64,000 nucleotides of DNA from JAJRTA01 sp965603125 (GTDB lineage Bacteria; Zixibacteria; MSB-5A5; GN15; FEB-12), in assembly GCA_965603125.1 (NCBI GenBank), contig CBFDBU010000013.1:17702-81701 (forward strand). Reading direction: 5' to 3'. Both the position numbers and the translations under genes were made by a program. Below, piece by piece: positions 1-9,198 of the stretch; the stretch's first letter is position 1; every line of letters starts with the position of its first letter. The notes below the pieces were generated by a model. It searched no databases, was not told the origin of the DNA, and saw only the letters and a program-made list of their open reading frames with translations.

Positions 1-1
1 G

Positions 2-1615
2 GGTTTTAGCCGCATCCTGCAGTTGTTGCAATTCAAAGCGAATGAACCCGCTGAGACCGGATCCTCATTCTTCATGGATAACTTGCTCGATCTCCTCCCG
101 CCGAAATCATTAGTGGTCATGTTTGACAAGCAGAGCGACGGCTCCTTCAAGGCCGGTCTCGGCAGTGGGGATCGCGACACGCTGGCCGCCTTTCATATCC
201 TGCCCGGTGAGGGTATGGTGGCTCGAGCGGCGCAGACGCGGGAACCTCTCTTTACATTTGGGCGCACCGCCGTCAACCGGGAAATGGATGCCCTCCAGAT
301 AACCAACCGGGAGGCTTTTCACCGCTTCCTGGGAGAGGCGGGCCTCCCGGATTTTGTGGTAGCCTGCCCTCTGATCGGTATGGATGCAGTCACCGGCGTC
401 ACCGTCGCTTGTGCCTACGGCGTGACGGAAAGCCAGCGCGGCGAATGGGAACGATTGCTCACCCTGGCAGCCGGACTGTACTCTCTTCGCCTGACCATCG
501 CTGAATTGCGTCGGACTCAAACCCCGACCCTGCCAAAAGGCGTCGCCGGTGACGGAATCAGCGGTGTGGTAGGCCGGCTCAACAATCACTTCTCGGCAAT
601 GATCGGCAACGCGGAGCTGGCTGCGTCCCGGTCGGACCTGCCCGGCGAGGCCAAAAGCCACATTGAGAGCATCATTACCGAAGTCGAACTGGCCTCGAAA
701 TACGTCACGAGTTCTCTGGGACGTATATCCGCTGAGGCCGGGGCTGCCACACTCGCAACCGGCAGCGCCGACATCAACGCCATTGTCAGGGAGTTCCTTA
801 ATCGAGTCCTGATCTCGGAGGGCCTCTACTGGGTGGGTGAACGACCGCGGGAGATCGACTTTCGGTTCCATCCCGTGGCGCCGATCCAGTGCCCTCAGGA
901 TGCCGTGCGCACCCTTATCGGTGAGGCGATCAATCGCTTCGCTTCCCTGGCTGTCGAAGATGAACTGCTGACGATATCCACCTACCGCCTGGGTGAGAAC
1001 GTGTTTCTGGATGTGTCCCGGCACCGGCGAGTCCTGCCTCCGGTCGAGCGAGTGGCCGGTTTCGGCGTATACCGTACGGCCCGGGATGCTGTCAGGCTGC
1101 GCCCCGACGACAGTTTTCTGACCTTTGTCGTGGATAAGCCCTGCTTCTACTGCTATGACCAGTCAAGCCCCCGTCCCTCGTTCTTCTCGCTCAGATTCCC
1201 CGTCGCTGTGTATTCGCCGGCAGTCGATGAACCTCGAGATAGTCGGGTACGGATTCTGGCTATCGACGATCAGACGGTCATTCTTGACCTGATTACCGCC
1301 ATGTGCCGTTCCCTCGGCTACCGGGTCACAACGACCGCCTCGGGCGAAGAGGGTGTGCGGCTGGCGGCTGAGACACATTTTGATATCGTGCTGGCTGACC
1401 TGGCCATGCCCGGTATGTCGGGGCTTGAAGTGGCGAGTCGCGTGAAGAAGCTTGACCCGGACGTGCCGGTAGTGCTCGTGACCGGGTGGGAGGTGACCAT
1501 TGAACCCGCCCAGCTGGAGGCAGCCGGTGTTTCCGGCCTGCTTCACAAACCGTTCCGGATCGAGCAGCTTACGGATATCATCAATTCGACCTCCTCCAGG
1601 CAATCCGCCTCCTGA
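2..1615 (+). CDS. GAF / degenerate histidine-kinase-like / response-regulator receiver hybrid (5' end outside window)
   Basis: The frame is open from the left edge, so the true start probably lies upstream; the first in-window candidates are TTG at 23 and ATG at 74. Counting from 23, residues about 15-160 look like a GAF-type sensor. About 178-236 resemble a kinase dimerisation helix pair: the NN of the H-box is present, but the histidine position reads Gly184 (VVGRLNN). About 250-395 resemble a weak ATPase-like region. Residues 408-525 are a well preserved REC domain with D415/D416, phospho-acceptor D459 in ADLAMPG, T487 and K509. The protein is therefore unlikely to autophosphorylate and probably receives phosphate or acts as a scaffold (inference). 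The HDOD gene follows 78 bases later on the same strand, and it carries the H-box histidine missing here. Confidence 0.8.
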   Translation, partial: GFSRILQLLQFKANEPAETGSSFFMDNLLDLLPPKSLVVMFDKQSDGSFKAGLGSGDRDTLAAFHILPGEGMVARAAQTREPLFTFGRTAVNREMDALQITNREAFHRFLGEAGLPDFVVACPLIGMDAVTGVTVACAYGVTESQRGEWERLLTLAAGLYSLRLTIAELRRTQTPTLPKGVAGDGISGVVGRLNNHFSAMIGNAELAASRSDLPGEAKSHIESIITEVELASKYVTSSLGRISAEAGAATLATGSADINAIVREFLNRVLISEGLYWVGERPREIDFRFHPVAPIQCPQDAVRTLIGEAINRFASLAVEDELLTISTYRLGENVFLDVSRHRRVLPPVERVAGFGVYRTARDAVRLRPDDSFLTFVVDKPCFYCYDQSSPRPSFFSLRFPVAVYSPAVDEPRDSRVRILAIDDQTVILDLITAMCRSLGYRVTTTASGEEGVRLAAETHFDIVLADLAMPGMSGLEVASRVKKLDPDVPVVLVTGWEVTIEPAQLEAAGVSGLLHKPFRIEQLTDIINSTSSRQSAS

Positions 1616-1693
1616 TTCATTCGTCTTGTCGGTAAACGATCTGTCCAACCTGCCGACAATCACTACTGACGACCGGATACGATACGAGAAGAT

Positions 1694-3016
1694 ATGGACA
1701 AGATCCCGATCATCGACCAGATTCGAAGAAATGATAACCTCCTCTCTCTGCCGCAGGTACTTTCCGAGGTGCTGGAGGAGGTGGGCAAGGAAGACTTCAC
1801 CGCTGATTCCCTGGCCTCAATCATCCTCAAGGACCCGTCGCTGACCAGCCGAATTCTGCGCATGGCCAATTCATCCTACTACCACCGCCTCTCCGACATA
1901 AAGACGGTTCACCAGGCGGTCTCCGTTCTGGGCGTTACGACCGTGAAATGCCTGGCCCTCTCGTCCTCAGTCTTCAACCCGAACAAAGTCGCCAGGGAAT
2001 CCGGTGTCGATCCCAGGGAGTTCTTCGCCTACGTGTTTTCGATTGCCTCGGCATCAGAGAAAATAGCCACGGCCGTCTCATATGAAGCGCCGGAGGAGGC
2101 CTTCATAGCCGGTTTATTGCACGATATCGGAGTAATGTTTCTTCTCTATCACCACCCTCAGGAGTACAGCCGGGCTCTCAAGGGCGAGGTGCGCGCAAAG
2201 TCACTTGTGGAAGCTGAGACCACGATCTTTGGAGCGGATCACTGTGAGATCGGCAGTCACCTTGCTGAGACCTGGAGCCTGCCCCGCTATGTCTCCGATT
2301 GCATCGCCTGCCACCATCATATCGGCCGGATCGATGATAAGAGTATACTTCAGAACGTGGTGGCCTTAGGGGTGCTCCTGACCGGCGACCGCTTCTCCGG
2401 TTACGAGATGTGCCTGGAAGAAAGACTCCGTCTGATCGGTCAGGTCTCAGATCGCTTGTCGCTATCGAAATCGCAGATCGACGAGATCTCGTCGTCGCTG
2501 TTGGCCGGAACGATTGACGCAGCCGAATATCTTGGGGTGGATATCGGCGATATCGAAAGTATGCTGGTCAGAGCCAACCAGGAAATATGGAAGTCATATC
2601 TGACTATCGAAAACCTGTTCAAGGAGCGCCAGGAACTCTCCGAGAACCTTCTGAAAGAAGAGCACTCCCGGGGAGCGATGGAGTCCAAAAACATCGCCCT
2701 GGCGACTCTCTCCCATTATCTCAATAACGCCACGATGGCGATTTATGGGCGAACCCAACTCATTCGCATGGTGCTCAAGAAGGGCGAGACTGAGCGCCTG
2801 CTTGAGAAACTGCCGGCCGACATGGATGTCATGGACAGATCAATCGAGAAGATTGTGGCCGTGCTGGAGGAAATGAGAGAGATCTCCCCCCTGGATCAGC
2901 AGGACTATTATGACATGTCTCAGGCCCTCAATATCGACGATCGAATCGAGAAGCGTCTCGAAAAGATGGCCCGGGAAGGCAACTGGACGGGAATGGCAGA
3001 AAAAGCTCCTTCCTGA
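1694..3016 (+). CDS. HDOD-domain signalling protein with C-terminal H-box helix
   Basis: The protein has 440 residues. Residues about 15-215 match the HDOD family (LPQVLSEVL, KDPSLTSRILRMANS, GLLHDIGVMFL), a non-catalytic relative of HD phosphohydrolases found in bacterial signalling. The C-terminal part from about residue 320 contains SHYLNNATMAIYGRTQL, which resembles a histidine-kinase dimerisation helix with the phospho-acceptor at H341. No ATPase domain follows. The upstream gene has a kinase-like body without that histidine and a REC domain, so the two may act together (inference). ATG at 1694 was chosen; the ribosome site is weak (GAGAAG). No substrate or output can be read from the sequence. 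Confidence 0.85.
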   Translation: MDKIPIIDQIRRNDNLLSLPQVLSEVLEEVGKEDFTADSLASIILKDPSLTSRILRMANSSYYHRLSDIKTVHQAVSVLGVTTVKCLALSSSVFNPNKVARESGVDPREFFAYVFSIASASEKIATAVSYEAPEEAFIAGLLHDIGVMFLLYHHPQEYSRALKGEVRAKSLVEAETTIFGADHCEIGSHLAETWSLPRYVSDCIACHHHIGRIDDKSILQNVVALGVLLTGDRFSGYEMCLEERLRLIGQVSDRLSLSKSQIDEISSSLLAGTIDAAEYLGVDIGDIESMLVRANQEIWKSYLTIENLFKERQELSENLLKEEHSRGAMESKNIALATLSHYLNNATMAIYGRTQLIRMVLKKGETERLLEKLPADMDVMDRSIEKIVAVLEEMREISPLDQQDYYDMSQALNIDDRIEKRLEKMAREGNWTGMAEKAPS

Positions 3017-3064
3017 TCGCAATAATCCGTTTGCTACTCCGAAACGAGTTCGGTAGCTTACCCC

Positions 3065-4264
3065 ATGCTGACTTATCTTACTTCAGGTGAGTCTCACGGT
3101 CCCCAACTCACCGCGACTATCGACGGCCTTCCGGCCGGGTTGCCGATCGATGTTACCGCCGTGGATTTCCAGCTGGCCCGTCGTCAGAAAGGTTACGGCC
3201 GCGGCGGACGAATGAAAATCGAACGGGATCGCGTCGAGATCGTGTCAGGAATGCGGGGCGGCGTTACGATGGGCGGCCCGGTAACACTGGTTATCCGCAA
3301 TAAGGACTGGCCCAACTGGCGCCGTATCATGGATCCCACTCAGCCACCGGGTGATGACCTGAGCGAAAAGGAACAACGCCTGGCCTTTGACACCCGACGC
3401 CCCCGTCCCGGGCACGCCGACCTCCCGGGGGGAATCAAGTGGAATCACCACGACCTGCGAAACGTCCTCGAGAGAGCCTCGGCTCGCGAGACCGCAGCGA
3501 GAGTCGCCCTGGGATCGCTTGCCCGGCAACTGCTCGAGCAGTTCGGCGTTCGTATCGCCTCCCACGTCGTGCGCATCGGTGAGATCGACCTGCCGAAAGA
3601 CTTCCCGCGACCTGATCCCGACACAATGGCTGAGATCACAGAGGCCTCGCAGGTACGCTGCCTTGATAAGGAGACAGAACAGCGCATGATCGAGGCTGTC
3701 AAAACCGCTGCCGGCAGCAACGATTCCCTGGGTGGCGTGGTGGAGGTCATGGCGCGTGGTCTGCCGATCGGGCTGGGCAGTGTTTCGCAATGGTTCCGTC
3801 GCTTGGACGGTCGCCTTGCGGGCGCCATGATGGCGATTCAGTCGGTTAAGGGGGTGGAAATCGGACTCGGTTTTGAAGCATCACAACGGCGCGGCTCCCA
3901 GGTACACGATGAGATATTCTACGATCCCTGGGGTGATCCTCAAAAGAAAAAGTTTCATCGGCAGACCAACAACGCCGGGGGGCTTGAGGGCGGCATGACC
4001 AACGGCGAGGACATCATCATACGCGTGGCAGGAAAACCGATCTCGACCCTCGCTCGGCCGCTGAAGACGGTTGATGTCGAAACCAGGGAACCGGCCGTGG
4101 CCATTGTCGAACGCGCCGACGTCTGCGTCACTCCGGCCCTGGCCGTCATCTGCGAAGCGGTGCTGGCGCTGACGCTGACCGAGGCCTTCCTGGAGAAATT
4201 CGGCGCCGACAACCTGGTTGAGACCAGGCGCAACTACCTGTCTTACTTAGCTGCGGAATACTGA
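3065..4264 (+). CDS. aroC: Chorismate synthase
   Basis: Converts 5-enolpyruvylshikimate-3-phosphate to chorismate, the last shared step of aromatic amino acid synthesis, using reduced FMN. At 399 residues it has the normal length. Visible signatures are SGESHGPQL at the N-terminus, RRQKGYGRGGRM, RPRPGHADLPG and the conserved RASARETAARVA segment near residue 140, plus NNAGGLEGGMTNGE near 300. It starts at ATG 3065, 48 bases after the HDOD gene. It is followed by a 35-base inverted repeat and then pepA. No other shikimate gene is in the window. Assignment is secure. Confidence 0.97.
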   Translation: MLTYLTSGESHGPQLTATIDGLPAGLPIDVTAVDFQLARRQKGYGRGGRMKIERDRVEIVSGMRGGVTMGGPVTLVIRNKDWPNWRRIMDPTQPPGDDLSEKEQRLAFDTRRPRPGHADLPGGIKWNHHDLRNVLERASARETAARVALGSLARQLLEQFGVRIASHVVRIGEIDLPKDFPRPDPDTMAEITEASQVRCLDKETEQRMIEAVKTAAGSNDSLGGVVEVMARGLPIGLGSVSQWFRRLDGRLAGAMMAIQSVKGVEIGLGFEASQRRGSQVHDEIFYDPWGDPQKKKFHRQTNNAGGLEGGMTNGEDIIIRVAGKPISTLARPLKTVDVETREPAVAIVERADVCVTPALAVICEAVLALTLTEAFLEKFGADNLVETRRNYLSYLAAEY

Positions 4265-4302
4265 GTCGATACCGTCAACTCTAACTCATCGCGAAGCGGT
4301 CG

Positions 4303-4337
4303 GAATGTCATCCCTGCCGGGCACTGCCGGGACATTC
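4303..4337 (+). repeat. Inverted repeat between aroC and pepA
   Basis: GAATGTC (4303-4309) is matched by GACATTC (4331-4337), with CC/GG-rich sequence between that can extend the stem. No T-run follows, so it is not a classical terminator. It could be an attenuating or processing hairpin upstream of pepA. Confidence 0.35.
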
Positions 4338-4416
4338 GCCACATGCCCCACCGTCGAAAACGGTTGCCTCCGTCCGCCCAAGCAAGTAACTTCCGGGAAA
4401 CAGGAGGAGTAACACA

Positions 4417-5913
4417 ATGAAGCTGTCTTTTGCTTCCGAACGGCCGCAGACGTTTGCCGCCGACAGCGTGGTTTTTTTTGTCAATCATTTTGACCGGCTG
4501 ACTGATCCCCGGCTTAGAGAACTGGACAAGGCAACCGGTGGCGCCGTCACCAATCTGTCCGAATCGGGGGAGTTCACGGCGAAGGAAGGAGAAGTGACCA
4601 CCTTCTTCCGTCCCGAGGGCTACCGAGCCGACCGGGTGATTGCGGTCGGGTTGGGAGAGAAGAAGAAGGTCGACGCCGACAGTTATCGTCGCGCCGCCGG
4701 TCTGATCTCACGTTATAAGAGCCTGACGCAGTACACATCCACGATCTTCCACTTAGGGTCGGTGGAAGACGCTCTCGTATATCAGGCCGTCATCGAAGGT
4801 TACCTGTTGGGTTCATACAAGCTGCTTGAATTCAAGTCGGGAGAGGCCCGCAAGAGTCAGAACCGATTGGTAAATATCCAATTTGCTATCGACAACAGGC
4901 GTCTCCTGAAACGGCTGCAGAACGCGGTGCAGAAGGGCCGCGTTTCGGCCGAGGGTCAGTTGCGAGTCCGACGTCTCGCCTCAATACCCGCCAATGTCCT
5001 GACCCCTGCCGGCTTCGCCCGGGAAGCCCGGAAACTGGCCGCAAATCACCAGTCTCTGACCTGCCGTGTGCTTGACGGTCGCGACATCGCCAGGGAGAAA
5101 ATGGGAGCGCTTCTGGCGGTGGCGAAGGGTTCGGACCAGTCGCCACGCTTCGTTATCCTCGAGCACAAAGGTGGCCGCGCCGGTCAGAAACCGGTTGTCT
5201 TAGTAGGCAAGGGCATCACTTTTGATTCCGGCGGGTTGTCACTCAAGCAAGCCAGCATGATGCCCGAGATGAAAGGCGACATGACCGGGGCCGCCGTTGT
5301 CATGGCAGCCATCGGTGCAACCGCGGAATTGAAACTGCCCCTGAATATCGTTGGACTCATGCCCCTCGCGGAAAACATGCCCTCGTCCGGGGCCACGCGC
5401 CCCAGCGACATTGTGATCAGCCGCAAGGGACTGACGGTGGAAATATTCAACACCGACGCCGAAGGCCGCCTGATACTTGCCGATGCCCTTGACTACGCGA
5501 ATGAGTTTGATCCCCAGGCGGTAATCGATATCGCCACTCTGACCGGCGGAGCGCTGTACGTGCTCGGCTACTCGGGCGCGCCCATCATGGGCAACAACAG
5601 CAGGCTCATGGACCGCATTCGCGCGGCGTCGGAGGCAACCGCGGAACGCGTCTGGGAGATGCCGATCTGGGACGATTTCCGCAAGACCATGAAGTCCGAC
5701 ATTGCCGATCTGATCAACTCCGGCGGCAAACCGGCGTCGACCATGACAGCAGCGGCATTCCTCGAGAACTTCGTGGGCAACTGGCCGTGGGCTCACATCG
5801 ACATTGCCTACGTCGATCTCGAGCCCAAAGGCCGACCGTACATCCCGAAAGGCAATACCGGGATCGGTCTGCGGCTTCTGTTGCAGTTGCTGTCGAATTG
5901 GAAAAAGCTATAG
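4417..5913 (+). CDS. pepA: Leucyl aminopeptidase (M17 family)
   Basis: A cytosolic two-zinc aminopeptidase of 498 residues, typical for the family. The catalytic domain shows VGKGITFDSGGLSLK, MKGDMTGAAVV and the family signature NTDAEGRLILADAL, which supply the metal ligands and catalytic lysine and arginine. The less conserved N-terminal domain (about 1-165) is present. ATG 4417 is supported by a strong AGGAGGA site eight to nine bases upstream. Role: releases N-terminal residues in peptide turnover. Some M17 proteins also bind DNA, which cannot be judged here. Confidence 0.96.
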   Translation: MKLSFASERPQTFAADSVVFFVNHFDRLTDPRLRELDKATGGAVTNLSESGEFTAKEGEVTTFFRPEGYRADRVIAVGLGEKKKVDADSYRRAAGLISRYKSLTQYTSTIFHLGSVEDALVYQAVIEGYLLGSYKLLEFKSGEARKSQNRLVNIQFAIDNRRLLKRLQNAVQKGRVSAEGQLRVRRLASIPANVLTPAGFAREARKLAANHQSLTCRVLDGRDIAREKMGALLAVAKGSDQSPRFVILEHKGGRAGQKPVVLVGKGITFDSGGLSLKQASMMPEMKGDMTGAAVVMAAIGATAELKLPLNIVGLMPLAENMPSSGATRPSDIVISRKGLTVEIFNTDAEGRLILADALDYANEFDPQAVIDIATLTGGALYVLGYSGAPIMGNNSRLMDRIRAASEATAERVWEMPIWDDFRKTMKSDIADLINSGGKPASTMTAAAFLENFVGNWPWAHIDIAYVDLEPKGRPYIPKGNTGIGLRLLLQLLSNWKKL

Positions 5914-6045
5914 CTGATTGCTGCCTTATCAGTTTTGCGTGCCGGGAGGATTCGCCCCACCGCCACCAGATTTGGTCATGGAAAGGCCTCTACCTTCGCG
6001 AACAGATAACAACCAAGATAAATGCCTGTCCACTGCATTCTTTAC

Positions 6046-6074
6046 TTTACCGGGATATTTGTGAAGTGTAGTAT
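6046..6074 (+). promoter_or_regulatory. Weak sigma-70-like promoter for the LolA-like gene
   Basis: TTTACC and TAGTAT are separated by 17 bases, just upstream of a GGAGG ribosome site. Both hexamers are imperfect, so this is tentative. Confidence 0.3.
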
Positions 6075-6107
6075 GACAAGGGTGAAGCAATAAGAACGGA
6101 GGAAAGA

Positions 6108-6836
6108 ATGATTAAGAAAACCGTTATTGGTTTCTTAGTGCTAATGGCTCTATCGGTCACTGTGCCCATCGGTGCGCAAGAGTCCGGTCGTGTGTCGGAA
6201 GACCTGACGACCGTCAGCGATGTCCTGGAGCGATACATCGAGGCTATCGGTGGTCGTGAAGCTCTCGAGGCGATATCAACCCGCGTGTGTACAGGCAAAG
6301 AAATCACCGACCTTACTTCCAGGCAGCAGCCGATATACGAATCGCATTACTATATAGCATATGCCAAGATACCGATGAGTTACTATACCGAGGAGTGGAC
6401 AGACGCTGGTATTTACAGTAGGGGCCATGATGGACAAGTCGGTTGGATTAAGGACAAATGCGGAGTTGTACCGGATACGAGTGCTGGAAAGAGACGTCTT
6501 GACTGGCTTCTGAATCCACAAAACGCGTTGCGCATTGAGGATTATTTTCCGGATCTGACCCTGAACGGTACAAAGCAGATACGAGGGTATACGGTATATG
6601 TCCTGGAATCGCCAGAGTTCCACCGACCTCTGTTTTTCGACACTACCAGCGGGTTACTTATCGGCTTCGGCCACAACTGGGAACTGCACGACTACCGCAA
6701 GGCAGGCGATATACTGTTTCCTCATCGAATAGTCATGAGTCGAAAAGGTGGATCAACCACTATCGAATTCGATCAAGTCGAACACAGCGTGGAAGTCAGT
6801 GATTCGTTATTCACGATGCCTGCTGATACCAAATGA
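6108..6836 (+). CDS. Exported LolA-like / outer-membrane lipoprotein-sorting-like protein
   Basis: This 242-residue protein has an N-terminal signal sequence (KK, then a hydrophobic stretch to about residue 23, ending GAQES). The mature part begins with DVLERYIEAIGGREALEAI, a pattern common at the start of predicted periplasmic proteins with a LolA/LppX-like half-barrel fold. Later segments (GQVGWI, FPDLTLNGTKQIRGYTVYVLE, LFFDTTSGLL) fit that fold. Role is unproven; lipid or lipoprotein carriage is the family guess. Start is supported by a GGAGG site. The gene is visibly more AT-rich than aroC/pepA, which may mean recent arrival. It is convergent with the TolB-like gene. Confidence 0.65.
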   Translation: MIKKTVIGFLVLMALSVTVPIGAQESGRVSEDLTTVSDVLERYIEAIGGREALEAISTRVCTGKEITDLTSRQQPIYESHYYIAYAKIPMSYYTEEWTDAGIYSRGHDGQVGWIKDKCGVVPDTSAGKRRLDWLLNPQNALRIEDYFPDLTLNGTKQIRGYTVYVLESPEFHRPLFFDTTSGLLIGFGHNWELHDYRKAGDILFPHRIVMSRKGGSTTIEFDQVEHSVEVSDSLFTMPADTK

Positions 6837-6912
6837 TATACCACCGGCCCGGTTAGCCGTCAGATGCCCGCCAAAATTCCGTAACGCTACGGTGTCAGCC
6901 CCTCTCCAGCCG

Positions 6913-7938
6913 TTATTTGGGCGGCGCTTTGGACCAGGCCGGAGAGCGGTCAAGCCCCGGTCCCGTCAGCCGTCGCGACCCATTACCGGTAATGTCGCAG
7001 ATCCAGACCGACCCATCGGTAGTGGAGAAAGTCAGCCACTTGGAATCGGGTGAAAACGACGGAGCCATCGTGTAAAGGTAGGTGCCCACGGGAGGAGAAG
7101 CCACCAGGTATTTCTCTTTCAGATCAGGGGTCGCAATGTAGAGACCGGCATCGGTCATGGAGTTGTTGACAAAGGCGATCCATTTGCCGTCCGGAGACCA
7201 GGTCGGGGCCACGTAGTTCCGATTCTTGTTGGCAAGGGTCTTTATCGAGTCCATCGACAGCATGTACTGGTCCCTGGTGAGCACAGCCAGACCGACCGGT
7301 TTGAGTTTTTCGAAGTAGACAAAGGCCAGATCGCCTTTGCTGTTCATTGACGGCGAGATCATGTACGTGCCTTCCATGTTGGCGAAGTCCTTGCGCAGGT
7401 ACTGGAAATCACTCCCGTCGGGAGCCATGGTACACACGTGATAACTGGGCTCACCGGCGTTGACCAGGTTGGCGCTGATATCCTTCCAGAAGACTATCCT
7501 GCTGTCGTCGGCGCTCCACTCCGGGTCACGACTGCCCATGTCGGTGGTGATTCGATACCACCACATGCGGTTGTTGGCGTCCGCGGAGTCCAGAAGGACC
7601 AGGAAGATGTCGTAAACCTTGTGCTGTCCACCCATGTAGTCCGGTCCTTCCGTGTTCACCTTGCCGGAGCGGGTATAGGCGATTCGTCGACCGTCGGGCG
7701 CCCAACTGATACGCCCATCGGTATTGCCTATCTCAGCGACCATCTGCTGATTGGACCCGTCGACATTCATGGTCCAGATATTCCCGTCGCGCGCAAAGGC
7801 TATGTGACCTTCCGGCGTTCCAATCGTGCCGGCCTGTTCGGGTGTCAGTTTCTCAGCGGGAAGGACGGCCACAGGCAACCAAAGGGCTGTCAGGAGGATG
7901 ACAACCGCGGACGTTGTTCTGAATCGATCTGCTTTCAA
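6913..7938 (-). CDS. TolB-like beta-propeller (PD40/WD40-like) exported protein
   Basis: The protein has 341 residues with a signal sequence (hydrophobic stretch about 10-27). The remainder is a run of PD40-type blades: ISWAPDGRRIAYTRSG, PEWSADDSRIVFW, PTWSPDGKWIAFVNN and PSFSPDSKWLTFSTTDGS. Such propellers occur in TolB and in many periplasmic proteins of unknown ligand. No peptidase or enzyme domain is attached and no pal or tolA lies nearby, so the gene should not be named tolB. The start is TTG 7938, with GGAGAG about ten bases upstream. Confidence 0.75.
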   Translation of the reverse strand: MKADRFRTTSAVVILLTALWLPVAVLPAEKLTPEQAGTIGTPEGHIAFARDGNIWTMNVDGSNQQMVAEIGNTDGRISWAPDGRRIAYTRSGKVNTEGPDYMGGQHKVYDIFLVLLDSADANNRMWWYRITTDMGSRDPEWSADDSRIVFWKDISANLVNAGEPSYHVCTMAPDGSDFQYLRKDFANMEGTYMISPSMNSKGDLAFVYFEKLKPVGLAVLTRDQYMLSMDSIKTLANKNRNYVAPTWSPDGKWIAFVNNSMTDAGLYIATPDLKEKYLVASPPVGTYLYTMAPSFSPDSKWLTFSTTDGSVWICDITGNGSRRLTGPGLDRSPAWSKAPPK

Positions 7939-8116
7939 TTTCTGATCTCTCCGTCTTGTGGTTCTTGTTTCGCTTAGGCGGCAATATCGGGCCTGCCCGG
8001 TACAATGTCAACCCCGGCCGGCGGCAGCGCGCATGTTGCACTGAAGCACTTCCGGGAGACTTGCCGGAGCGGGCGTGCCCCATGCCGACCGCTGAGCCCG
8101 GACAAAAGAGTGTTGG

Positions 8117-8968
8117 CTACCAGCTAAAGAAACGCCTGACCTCTATTTTTGCTCTTACTCCGGACAGATTCAACTCCACGCGACCGTCGGCCGTGCCGTC
8201 ATAGCTGGCCACGATCTCTTCATCTGAGGCGTTATACCAGGCAATGTTTCCGAAGTTCAGGTGAAAATAGCTTACATCGGCACCGACCGCCAGCCCCATC
8301 CACCGGAGGGGGTAATCGGCGCCCAAGTTGAGCGAATAGCCGGGTGATGTTCCTTTGAAGGAGATATTCGTGGTCTCCGACAACGAAGTCGACAAATTGA
8401 GATTCTGGTATGCCGACCACAAATCCCAGGTGGCCTGGTAGTAGCCGACACTACCGCCCATACGAACGGCAAGTTGCTGGAGCTGTTCCGTCGGCGTGGG
8501 ATGACCCGCGAGGTAGTACTGAAGTCCCGTCGACATTCCCAGAACCTTGATCTCCGACTTGAGGTCGTCCACCGTCGAGCTCCCTGCGTTAGGTGGATTA
8601 TAGTCGAACGATCCGGACTGGCTTTCGCCAAGCTTGAGCCAGTACTCGCCTCCAACGGACCACGCGAATCGCTCCTTGAAGATTATTCCCAGGTCCAGGC
8701 CGAAAGCACCGGCATTGCCCAAGCTACTCAAGTTCGTGTTCGAGAAATAATCGGACTCATAGGCGGCGAAGCGGTTGTAATCGTGACTCTCGTTGACGCG
8801 GTTGAATGTGAAGCTGCCGGATATCCAACTCAGCTTCCTGACGTGCTTCTTCTCCGTACGCTTGATGAACTGGTCTACCAGGTCCCGTTCCGTGTCGCTG
8901 GTCACGGCCGACGCCGCGCCTGCCAGCAGCACGATACAGGTTGAGACTATAGCTATTATGGAGCGCAT
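8117..8968 (-). CDS. Outer-membrane beta-barrel protein
   Basis: The protein has 283 residues and a clear signal sequence (residues 1-22, ending GAASA). The mature part alternates polar and aromatic residues in short strands (FAWSVGGEYWLKLGE, SVGYYQATWDLWSAY, GVRAKIEVRRFFSW) and ends with an aromatic residue, as barrels assembled by BamA do. ATG 8968 is preceded by AGGAGGT at ideal spacing. The function is unknown; a channel or a surface structural protein are both possible. It is separated from the TolB-like gene by 178 bases without a visible terminator. Confidence 0.65.
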   Translation of the reverse strand: MRSIIAIVSTCIVLLAGAASAVTSDTERDLVDQFIKRTEKKHVRKLSWISGSFTFNRVNESHDYNRFAAYESDYFSNTNLSSLGNAGAFGLDLGIIFKERFAWSVGGEYWLKLGESQSGSFDYNPPNAGSSTVDDLKSEIKVLGMSTGLQYYLAGHPTPTEQLQQLAVRMGGSVGYYQATWDLWSAYQNLNLSTSLSETTNISFKGTSPGYSLNLGADYPLRWMGLAVGADVSYFHLNFGNIAWYNASDEEIVASYDGTADGRVELNLSGVRAKIEVRRFFSW

Positions 8969-9198
8969 GTTACCTCCTGAATTGCATAGAGCTTGCTTTT
9001 TGCAATATATCGGGATTTCCAGGTGTTTTCTTGATGACGGGAAAGCGCCGATTCGCGATGGCGGTATATAGCCCCGATTCTCGACGGCGCTACCTACAGG
9101 TCGATTCAGGCTCCCAATTCAGTATTCCTGCCGCAGTCAGGGGGATCGCGAGGTCATCTGGTGAGGGAAAAACTCGAGGGCGCAACGGCAGGTGACGG

